A stretch of DNA of 5,634 bases from Candidatus Wolframiiraptor sp. (lineage in GTDB: Archaea > Thermoproteota > Nitrososphaeria_A > Caldarchaeales > Wolframiiraptoraceae), in assembly GCA_003660635.1 (NCBI GenBank), contig QMUP01000069.1, forward strand, positions 1-5,634, read 5' to 3'. The translations under genes and the position numbers were made by a program. Below are positions 1-4,820 of this stretch, piece after piece (the first letter of the stretch is position 1; every line of letters begins with the position of its first letter). A model generated the notes under the pieces. It did not search any database and had not been told where the DNA came from. It saw nothing but the letters and a program-made list of their open reading frames with translations.

Positions 1-1
1 A

Positions 2-640
2 AATGGCGTCTTAGTAAGCGTGAACCCATTCCTCATAGAATATGTGCCCTTCGAGAGGATAGACCGCGCCATCAAGATCTGCAGGGAAATCTTTGGAGAA
101 AACCTGATGATCTATCAAGAAACATTCTATCACCAGTTCAGAAGCCTCCGCCTACGCGGGACCCTGAGCTTCAGCAGGTATTTAGAAATTTTTGGTCTCC
201 CGGGCTTGAGCTACATCGAGCTCCTCCCGATGGGAAGGACGTGTTATAAATTACGGGATCTTTTCGTGAAGTATCCGGCGAAGTATTTTCTGAGGGAGAA
301 TTGTAGGGCGGAGCTACTCCGGGAATGGCATACGCATATAGATAACTACGGAAATTACATCACGGGATATTGCGGGGGATTATCGCTTGGGGATGCGCGG
401 GAGCTTGATGAACTGTTGGAGAAGGGATTAGATCTGGATGAGCGGCCAATTCTCAAAGCCTTGATGAATAATTTGGGGGAGTTATATCGGTTCGCGGTGA
501 GAGAGTTTAATTATGTTGAGAAAGAGGATGGCTATATCTCAAAATGCGATCTTTGCCTCGACATAAGGAGACATATAATCCAAAACTCCGGAAAATTCAT
601 CGAACTTTCTCCAAGGGAATTTTACTTCCATCTATGTTGA
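2..640 (+). CDS. C-terminal part of a probable radical SAM protein (5' end outside the window)
   Basis: The reading frame is open to the left edge (first full codon at base 2, no stop upstream), so the GTG at 20 is an internal valine and the true start lies outside. About 212 residues are visible. The N-terminal core with the CxxxCxxC iron-sulfur motif is not in view, so the family call rests on the C-terminal pattern as I remember it. That pattern has a VNPFLIEYVPFERIDRAI segment, a 'WHTHIDNYGNY..GYCGGLSLGDAR' region, and a late KCDLCLDIRRHI segment ending near ELSPREFY. It resembles the tails of long radical SAM enzymes of archaea and other thermophiles. The YCGG cysteine and the CxxC of CDLC could be metal or auxiliary cluster ligands (inference). 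Substrate unknown. It ends 4 bases before the stop of the opposing KaiC-like gene. Its codon use changes from C-ending to T-ending near base 200-240. Confidence 0.55.
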   Translation, partial: NGVLVSVNPFLIEYVPFERIDRAIKICREIFGENLMIYQETFYHQFRSLRLRGTLSFSRYLEIFGLPGLSYIELLPMGRTCYKLRDLFVKYPAKYFLRENCRAELLREWHTHIDNYGNYITGYCGGLSLGDARELDELLEKGLDLDERPILKALMNNLGELYRFAVREFNYVEKEDGYISKCDLCLDIRRHIIQNSGKFIELSPREFYFHLC

Positions 641-644
641 CGGG

Positions 645-2063
645 TTATAGGATGGGTGTAAGCTTTGTGAGGAGGAGGCCTTCATGTACATCTGCTTCGA
701 CGGCGAACAGGGGAGTCCTGGGTTTAACGCCGTAGAACAAGAGACAACCGTGTTTCCTGGCGACCTTGAGGTGCATGGAAACCATGGGAGGAAGCCTCTG
801 AGCAAGTTCTGGGAAGGTGGATTCCATCACCCAGATGATTAGCCCCCCGGTCTTCTTCGCCACCACTATCGAGTTATACACGGCCTGTAGTACGCCCTCG
901 ATCCCGTAGTATAGGCCGATGGCGTCAGATGAGAAAACGCAGATTGGGGGCTTACCTGTTTTCTTAGCCAGCTCTTCCACGATGGATGTAGTCTTATTCA
1001 TGGCCTCTTCGAGCCCCTTCGGCTCATACGCCATTAAGTAGCCTGAGGCCTCATATTTCTCGGCCAGGTCTTTCCTCAGGAAAATCCTTAATCGAGATTT
1101 AACCTCCTCTACAGGGGCACTGTAGATTGAAAAGATCTTTTTGAAATCTTCTGGTCCCGCTGTTATTAGGGGAATAAAGATCGCGGGTTTTCCATTATGA
1201 AGAGCGTTAATCACAGCGGGCGCTATCAGCAGGTGGAGCTGCTTATGAGTTATCCTGGCATCTATCTCGAACAGAACTAGCCCAGCCCTCGGATAGCCCC
1301 CGAGCACCTCATCTAAATCCCGTATTCCCGTGGAGTGGGCGCCCGGGGGATCTGGTATGGGCTGAAATTTCAGGAGCTTCTCAGGGAATTTTACCTTTAA
1401 TGGCGGGAATACTTTAAACCCGTCTTTGAGGGTGAAACAGGCCCTGGGATTCGGGACCTCCGCTCCACGTAACTTGATTATCCTGAGCCTTCTCAGGAAC
1501 TTGTCTTCGAGGAGCAGTCTCTCGAGCAGGATGACTGCTGAGGCGACGAATTCCTCGAACCCGTATCCAATCCACCTCTTTCCAAGGGGGACCTCCTCTA
1601 TCAGTATCGTCGTGCAGTTCATGGCCCTCATGACCCTCGAGAGCAGGCTGTGCAAGAAGACCCTCAGCTCCCTCGGGTTTGCCACGCCCTGGGCTATGGC
1701 GGTCAGCGAGTCTATTACCAGGCGCTTCGCACCGAATGATGAGACCTCACTTAATATGGTCTCGAAGAGCTCGGAGGTCCCGGCCTCCATCAACGTCAAT
1801 AAGTCTAGGAACTTGAAGAGCCCCTGTTGTTCAAGTTTCTCGAAGTCGAAGCCGAGGCCCCGCATATTATTCATGAATGTACTCCTGTCTTCTGCGAAAG
1901 AGGCATAGACCCCGCGCTCACCATATTTTACGGCTCCCCAGTAAAGGAAACTCGCCGAGAAGATTGTTTTACCGGTTCCGGGGCCGCCCGCTACGACGAC
2001 CAACTCCCCCTTCGGGAGACCCCCGACGAACTCGTCGAATCCGGGGATCCCGGTGGGATTCAA
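645..2063 (-). CDS. Two-domain KaiC-like RecA-superfamily ATPase with a degenerate second domain
   Basis: This 472-residue protein is built like KaiC, with two RecA-type domains. Domain 1 (about 1-235) opens with TGIPGFDEFVGGLPKG and has Walker A GGPGTGKT (26-33). An ASFAED segment follows, with E58/D59 at the place of KaiC's catalytic glutamate pair. Next come Walker B RLVIDSL (114-120), a late YGFEEFVASAVILLE segment (167-181) and IIKLRGAE (195-202), all family hallmarks. Domain 2 (about 243-470) repeats the opening as STGIRDLDEVLGGYPRAG (244-261), but the expected P-loop at 266-273 reads EIDARITH, with no GKT, so it probably cannot hydrolyse ATP. The start is TTG at 2063. GGAGGG lies 8 bases upstream, and the TTGA overlaps the stop of the preceding gene, implying translational coupling. 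Related archaeal proteins act in signalling or, as ArlH, in the archaellum motor. The partner here is unknown. I see no extra C-terminal output domain. Confidence 0.88.
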   Translation of the reverse strand: MNPTGIPGFDEFVGGLPKGELVVVAGGPGTGKTIFSASFLYWGAVKYGERGVYASFAEDRSTFMNNMRGLGFDFEKLEQQGLFKFLDLLTLMEAGTSELFETILSEVSSFGAKRLVIDSLTAIAQGVANPRELRVFLHSLLSRVMRAMNCTTILIEEVPLGKRWIGYGFEEFVASAVILLERLLLEDKFLRRLRIIKLRGAEVPNPRACFTLKDGFKVFPPLKVKFPEKLLKFQPIPDPPGAHSTGIRDLDEVLGGYPRAGLVLFEIDARITHKQLHLLIAPAVINALHNGKPAIFIPLITAGPEDFKKIFSIYSAPVEEVKSRLRIFLRKDLAEKYEASGYLMAYEPKGLEEAMNKTTSIVEELAKKTGKPPICVFSSDAIGLYYGIEGVLQAVYNSIVVAKKTGGLIIWVMESTFPELAQRLPPMVSMHLKVARKHGCLLFYGVKPRTPLFAVEADVHEGLLLTKLTPIL

Positions 2064-2404
2064 GGAGCCGGCCCTCCTGATCCGCAGGCTGCCTCTACTA
2101 GGAGGTTGATGAACCGGTCTCTAGAGTCCTTACGCCTATCCTCCATGAGTTTAAGGAACTCTTCTGGATCAACGCCCTTCAGGCTATGCTCCTTGACTAT
2201 GTTCTTGGCGAGCACCTTGAGCAGGGCATCCGCCCCGGATCCCAGGAAGATTCTCAGTCCATCGCAAAACGCCTTCGGGTCGTCGTAGAGGACATCGTAG
2301 GGGTCGGCCTTCAGGATCCTCGTCATATGGAACTCGAGGACCTTGGAGCCGCTCTCGCCGAGCAGCGACCGGATTACGCCCCGAAAAAATATTTTAACGG
2401 ACAT
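2060..2404 (-). CDS. Small helical protein, possibly NitrOD5-like, coupled to the KaiC-like ATPase
   Basis: This is a 114-residue soluble protein, first in a two-gene operon with the KaiC-like ATPase (TGA/TTG overlap of 4 bases). The chosen start is ATG at 2404, preceded by a GGTGAGGAG ribosome site (complement of 2411-2419). The frame also stays open to an ATG at 2431 and a GTG at 2437, which would add 9 or 11 residues (KMMVEGEERR-like) that look like read-through of the leader. No catalytic motif, signal peptide or membrane segment is visible. The body is predicted mostly helical, with a pattern of the form VLEFHMTRIL...DDPKAFCDGLRIFLGSGADALLKVLAKNIV. This resembles archaeal NitrOD5-type small domains, which are known to accompany KaiC-like ATPases. 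That family name is from memory and tentative. The C-terminus is charged, then GSGGPAP. A role as adaptor or regulator of the neighbouring ATPase is an inference from operon context. Confidence 0.7.
   Translation of the reverse strand: MSVKIFFRGVIRSLLGESGSKVLEFHMTRILKADPYDVLYDDPKAFCDGLRIFLGSGADALLKVLAKNIVKEHSLKGVDPEEFLKLMEDRRKDSRDRFINLLVEAACGSGGPAP
2072..2077 (-). promoter_or_regulatory. Shine-Dalgarno site fixing the TTG start of the KaiC-like gene
   Basis: GGAGGG on the minus strand lies 8 bases before the TTG at 2063, inside the 3' end of the preceding gene. It is a near-full match to the archaeal anti-Shine-Dalgarno sequence. It supports the unusual TTG as the real start and translation coupled to the upstream gene. 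Confidence 0.7.
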
Positions 2405-2440
2405 GCGGCGCTCCTCACCCTCTACCATCATTTTCACAAA

Positions 2441-2448
2441 TAATTAAA
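2441..2448 (-). promoter_or_regulatory. Probable TATA box of the small-protein/KaiC-like operon
   Basis: The minus strand reads TTTAATTA here, within an A/T-rich stretch (about 2431-2472). A start site about 25 bases downstream would fall near 2418-2422, giving a short leader that carries the GGTGAG ribosome site before the ATG at 2404. Other A/T-rich positions nearby (for example the complement of 2461-2470) could serve instead if a longer protein from 2431 or 2437 is made. Confidence 0.4.
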
Positions 2449-2465
2449 CAATTCTTTGTAAATAA

Positions 2466-2595
2466 GTAAATCTCCCGGCAGGCGGGGTAGCCCCGGGAAG
2501 GGGGCCTGTTAGCCCTGGCCAACTGTTCATGAAGGCGGGGGTCAAGTGCCGGAAAATGGGGATTAGCGGGTCTAGGAGGGCTCCTTCGGCGTGAA
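2466..2595 (+). other. GC-rich, hairpin-forming intergenic block; possible TnpB/IS200-IS605 relic or small RNA
   Basis: This stretch between the two divergent operons is much richer in G and C than the A/T-rich sequence on either side. A hairpin is visible: TCCCGG (2473-2478) pairs with CCGGGA (2493-2498), GGC (2481-2483) with GCC (2490-2492), around loop GGGGTA, with a CA bulge. A second stem pairs GGGC (2502-2505) with GCCC (2512-2515). One + frame is open from 2466 to a TGA at 2592-2594. It gives a G/P/R-rich peptide ending with MKAGVKCRKMG and SGSRRAPSA. That composition reminds me of the variable tails of archaeal TnpB (IS605 OrfB) proteins, whose genes end in structured RNA. The recognisable TnpB catalytic domain is absent, so this would be a remnant at most. 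A free-standing structured RNA is the alternative. Confidence 0.3.
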
Positions 2596-2608
2596 GATTT
2601 TAAATATA
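2593..2608 (+). promoter_or_regulatory. Promoter (BRE/TATA) of the tandem pilin operon
   Basis: A purine-rich GAAGA (2593-2597), a plausible BRE, is followed directly by TTTTAAATATA (2598-2608), a strong archaeal TATA box. A start site about 25 bases on would fall near 2628-2633. That leaves a leader of roughly 20 bases that includes GGGGTGGA before the ATG at 2651. It is the best-looking promoter in the window, in keeping with a highly expressed structural protein. Confidence 0.65.
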
Positions 2609-2650
2609 TGATTATATACTGGGCTTCAAAACTTGGTTAGGGGTGGATGA

Positions 2651-3070
2651 ATGGCTGGAGAAGCTAGGAAGGGTCTCTCACCGCTTCTGGCCATAATCAT
2701 CGGCCTCATCGTGACCATCGTCGCGGGAATACTCCTGGCCCAACTCTACTTCAGCTACGCAGCAACAATATCAGCAAGACCAGCAGCAAACATAGAATAC
2801 ATCGATCTAGTGGTCGATAGTGGTGGTAATGGGCATCTCGTAATAAATATAAAGAATACAGGAAACGTCCCGATCGACAATACCACGATCACCAGCGATC
2901 TTTGTAGCTTAACCGTTAATGGACCGGGTACTCCGGGATCCACGCTATCAGCCACATGCACCATAAGTGGCGTTTCGACTGGTGATGTTCTTTCCGGCAC
3001 AATAACCGTGGGATTTACCGATGGAAGCGTGCAGTCTTATGCCATTTCTGTGAGGGCTAGGAGTGCGTAA
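2651..3070 (+). CDS. Archaeal type IV pilin (class III signal peptide), first of a tandem pair
   Basis: This is a 139-residue pilin-like subunit. It has a short basic leader MAGEARKG, a predicted prepilin-peptidase (PibD/EppA type) cleavage site between G8 and L9, and then the hydrophobic helix LSPLLAIIIGLIVTIVAGIL from residue 9 to about 36. That helix serves first as membrane anchor and later as filament core. The remainder is a small extracellular, beta-rich domain with LVINIKNTGN and two cysteines (C85, C103) that may form a disulfide. The ATG at 2651 follows GGTG with 5 bases between, downstream of a strong TATA box. The gene ends just inside the region where the next pilin gene starts, so the two are co-transcribed. 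It lacks the features needed to say archaellin versus adhesive pilin. The nearby pilin and secretion ATPase favour a pilus system. Identity as an archaeal type IV pilin is firm; the filament type is inference. Confidence 0.85.
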   Translation: MAGEARKGLSPLLAIIIGLIVTIVAGILLAQLYFSYAATISARPAANIEYIDLVVDSGGNGHLVINIKNTGNVPIDNTTITSDLCSLTVNGPGTPGSTLSATCTISGVSTGDVLSGTITVGFTDGSVQSYAISVRARSA

Positions 3071-3071
3071 C

Positions 3072-3533
3072 TTGGCTATGCTTCACCGAGGTTTTCGCCG
3101 CGGGCTTTCACCTCTTCTGGCGATAATCATAGGTTTGATTATCGTCATCGTCGCCGGCATTCTCCTTTCCCAACTCTACTTCAGCTACGCCTCGACTATC
3201 TCCGCTAGGCCGGCCTGTAGCATAGAATATGTCGATCTGGTCGCCCACCCAGATGGCTCGGGAACCCTCGTGATAAACCTGAAGAATACTGGGAACATTC
3301 GCATAGTCTGGCTCTGGCTCGACGGCTCAAATATCGGATCCTGCTACAGGTATCCCTACACGACGGCTTATGGCGGGAATACGAATATTCCTCCCGGCTC
3401 GACGGGGTCTATGCGCTGCACGATAAACTCCGGGATAACTCCGGGAACAGTTTACACAGCCACCCTTCGGGTTAGATTCGAGGATGATAGCATGCAGCAG
3501 TATAGCATAGCGGCTAGGGCTAGATCGCTGTAG
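3072..3533 (+). CDS. Archaeal type IV pilin, second of the tandem pair
   Basis: This is a paralog of the preceding pilin. The first 65 residues from the cleavage-site glycine align without gaps and 51 are identical, including the SPLLAIIIGL helix, QLYFSYA, TISARPA and NTGN. A 22-base stretch is exactly shared (2739-2760 and 3169-3190). With TTG at 3072 as start (AGGAG at 3059-3063, 8 bases upstream) the protein is 153 residues: basic leader with HRGFRRG, cleavage after G11, helix to about residue 40. GTG at 3063 and ATG at 3078 are alternatives that do not change the mature protein. The globular part is diverged and slightly longer, with an aromatic IVWLWLDG segment, a Tyr/Gly/Pro-rich loop, and cysteines C91 and C116 matching the pair in the first pilin plus an extra C49 just after the helix. 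The gene overlaps or abuts the first pilin gene. Both may enter one filament as major and minor subunits (inference). Confidence 0.85.
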   Translation: MAMLHRGFRRGLSPLLAIIIGLIIVIVAGILLSQLYFSYASTISARPACSIEYVDLVAHPDGSGTLVINLKNTGNIRIVWLWLDGSNIGSCYRYPYTTAYGGNTNIPPGSTGSMRCTINSGITPGTVYTATLRVRFEDDSMQQYSIAARARSL

Positions 3534-3570
3534 AATCTATTTCATAAGCTGCCTGAGCCTAATTCTCGGA

Positions 3571-3930
3571 TCAGTCCTTCCAGATAGTTATCCCCTTGTT
3601 CTCTGCTTCACGTATTATTGAGTGCTTTAGTTTTTTCAGCTTCTCATACTCCTTCTCGGAGTATATGTGGAGTTCTAGGTTCGGAAGCCCGATCAAGTCC
3701 CAGCATAGGCTATAAGCCTCTTCCCTTCTCGATCCCTTATAGACTATTAGGAGATCTATATCGCTTGCCGCCGTATATCTCCCCGACGCATAAGACCCGA
3801 AGAGTATCACCAGCTTTAATGGAAGCTTCTCTGAGATCTCTTCAACGCATCTTCTCAACCGCTCGATTAGCTCATCTCTCCTGAATCTTGGATAGTAGAT
3901 TCTCACAGAATTCGATGACCTCTCTCGCAT
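3571..3930 (-). CDS. MNT-type minimal nucleotidyltransferase, probable antitoxin of a HEPN/MNT pair
   Basis: This 119-residue protein has the minimal nucleotidyltransferase signature FGSYASGR..ASDIDLLIV. G45-S46 form the nucleotide loop, D57 and D59 the metal-binding DxD, and E86 in LELHIY is a candidate third carboxylate. In characterised HEPN/MNT systems the MNT protein neutralises the HEPN ribonuclease, in at least one case by adding AMP to a tyrosine of the toxin. All the motif residues needed for such transfer are present here. The ATG at 3930 lies inside the HEPN gene, overlapping its end by 59 bases. GTG at 3906 is an alternative that removes eight residues and cuts the overlap to 35. 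The gene is second in the operon and convergent with the second pilin gene across 37 bases. Antitoxin role inferred from family and pairing. Confidence 0.85.
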   Translation of the reverse strand: MRERSSNSVRIYYPRFRRDELIERLRRCVEEISEKLPLKLVILFGSYASGRYTAASDIDLLIVYKGSRREEAYSLCWDLIGLPNLELHIYSEKEYEKLKKLKHSIIREAENKGITIWKD

Positions 3931-4276
3931 GGCTCATCAACCTCTCGGCCTCCGATCTCGTGTAGAGTTCAAAGGGCGCGCCCTCGGGGTGAGCATTCGG
4001 ATACCTAGTCGGAATATACGCCTTGTCAAGCTCCTTCGCCAAGTCTATCAAGCGCTCCCCCGGCTTAAAGCCTTCCGGAAGGGATGAGAGCAACCCGGCT
4101 ACGGAGTGGCCGAAGACTTCAGCCCCGAGCTTCTGGAAGACCGCCTTAACCGCTTTCTCAGCCGCTTGCTGGGCCAGGAAGCACGCCCACTCATAGAATC
4201 CCCCAGCGAGCTGATGCTCCGCTGCTTCGAGATCTCTTCTAGCCTGTCTAATCCAGTCCCGACTACGCTCGACCAA
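3872..4276 (-). CDS. HEPN-domain protein, probable toxin of a HEPN/MNT pair
   Basis: This 134-residue all-helical HEPN domain has the typical opening WIRQARRDLEAAE (8-20) and the family hallmark YEWACFLAQQAAEKAVKA (28-45). HSVAGLLSSLP follows, then YIPTRYPNAH..GAPFELYT (87-105) and a final helix. R91-x4-H96 fits the R-x4-6-H active-site spacing of HEPN ribonucleases. In many archaeal relatives, as I recall them, the position of H96 is not histidine, so activity is uncertain. The residue two after the histidine, tyrosine in some bacterial HepT toxins, is E98. The start is TTG at 4276, preceded by a weak GGGAT ribosome site and a TATA box at 4310-4316. No other initiation codon fits the domain start. 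It is the first gene of the operon with the MNT gene, the usual layout of such pairs, and diverges from the pilin-like gene at 4353. Confidence 0.85.
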   Translation of the reverse strand: MVERSRDWIRQARRDLEAAEHQLAGGFYEWACFLAQQAAEKAVKAVFQKLGAEVFGHSVAGLLSSLPEGFKPGERLIDLAKELDKAYIPTRYPNAHPEGAPFELYTRSEAERLMSHAREVIEFCENLLSKIQER

Positions 4277-4308
4277 AACCTATCCCTTCCCGAGGATGTT
4301 CCTGAAAG

Positions 4309-4318
4309 CTTTTAAATA
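4309..4318. promoter_or_regulatory. Palindromic TATA box, possibly shared by divergent transcripts
   Basis: CTTTTAAATA contains the self-complementary TTTAAA (4311-4316), so it reads as a TATA box on both strands. There are 34 bases to the HEPN start (4276, minus strand) and 36 to the pilin-like start (4353, plus strand). Both distances would give leaders of roughly 8-14 bases. No other convincing TATA box lies between the two genes. Confidence 0.5.
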
Positions 4319-4352
4319 ATCATTAAGCAGCCAGTTTCCTTGGGGGCCGGGC

Positions 4353-4721
4353 TTGAAGAAAGGATGCTTAGGTTTGAGTGAACTTCTTTCTGCTTTGATT
4401 TTGTTGGGTGTTTCTATTGCGGTTGCGTTTATCTTGGTTTATGCTTTGCCCACGGTTTCTCCTCCTGAGTCTAAGCCTTGGTTGAGGCCGACCCTCATAA
4501 CCGCGTTTAGGGAGGGCTCATCCGTTAAGATCTATCTCTATAATCCGCATTCGGAATCGATTAAGGTTTTGGAGGCTTGGAGCGGCGGCGAGTCGAGGGA
4601 TATCGGGGTGACGATTAGGCCTAGGGAATATGCGGTGGTTAACGCGACGTTTTCATCCACCCCTTCTTCGGTCCTCCTCCGCTTTGACAGCGGCGCCTGG
4701 ATGGAAGTGAGGTTTGAGTGA
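4353..4721 (+). CDS. Pilin-like membrane-anchored protein upstream of the secretion ATPase
   Basis: This 122-residue protein has a short basic N-terminus (MKK) and a long hydrophobic helix SELLSALILLGVSIAVAFIL from residue 9 to about 31, then a small beta-rich domain with KIYLYNPHSESIKVLEAW and a final VLLRFDSGAWMEVRFE. The helix resembles archaeal class III prepilins. The likely cleavage is after G7 (CLG/LSE), which puts a glutamate at +3, while a site after G4 is the alternative. It is unrelated to the two upstream pilins outside this layout. A minor pilin or pseudopilin that primes assembly is the most likely role, as it is followed 99 bases later by the assembly ATPase on the same strand. 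The start is TTG at 4353 with only a weak G-rich ribosome site. No earlier in-frame start is available near it. The first 40 codons are strikingly rich in T-ending codons. Confidence 0.7.
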   Translation: MKKGCLGLSELLSALILLGVSIAVAFILVYALPTVSPPESKPWLRPTLITAFREGSSVKIYLYNPHSESIKVLEAWSGGESRDIGVTIRPREYAVVNATFSSTPSSVLLRFDSGAWMEVRFE

Positions 4722-4810
4722 TTAGGGTTAATATGTGGGGATGCGGATGGTCAGACTGAGGAGAAAATCTAAGCCGCTCATTTTTCTATTCTCTACCTCT
4801 GTATCGTCGG

Positions 4811-4816
4811 GGTGAG
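4811..4816 (+). promoter_or_regulatory. Shine-Dalgarno site setting the GTG start of the secretion ATPase
   Basis: GGTGAG precedes the GTG at 4821 by 4 bases. It favours 4821 over the in-frame GTG at 4812, which overlaps the site itself. The TGA within it (4813-4815) also closes a 26-codon frame. Confidence 0.55.
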
Positions 4817-4820
4817 CGGG

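Noticed and set aside
20..22. GTG at 20 as start of a 206-residue protein
   Set aside because: The same frame is open to the left edge and the residues before it (GVLVS) continue the same conserved-looking segment VNPFLIEYVPF, so this is an internal codon.
544..735. A 63-codon + frame spanning the end of the radical SAM gene and the tail of the KaiC-like gene
   Set aside because: It overlaps two well-supported genes in other frames and has low-complexity content with no ribosome site.
1426..2288. Long open frames on the + strand opposite the KaiC-like gene and its small partner
   Set aside because: They are antisense shadows: the minus-strand frames carry clear KaiC motifs, a coupled start and ribosome sites, whereas the plus-strand translations are Ser/Arg/Pro-rich with no motif.
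2473..2515. Hairpins as a transcription terminator
   Set aside because: No T-run follows on either strand, and both flanking operons read away from this spacer, so there is no transcript end to serve.
2755..3000. Minus-strand frame inside the first pilin gene
   Set aside because: It is fully antisense to a pilin with signal peptide, promoter and ribosome site, and shows no motif of its own.
2739..3190. The 22-base match as a mobile-element or attachment-site direct repeat
   Set aside because: It falls at the same codon position in two paralogous pilin genes and is explained by their common origin.
3618..4315. Plus-strand frames opposite the HEPN and MNT genes
   Set aside because: The minus-strand proteins match HEPN and nucleotidyltransferase signatures; the plus-strand translations do not resemble any protein.
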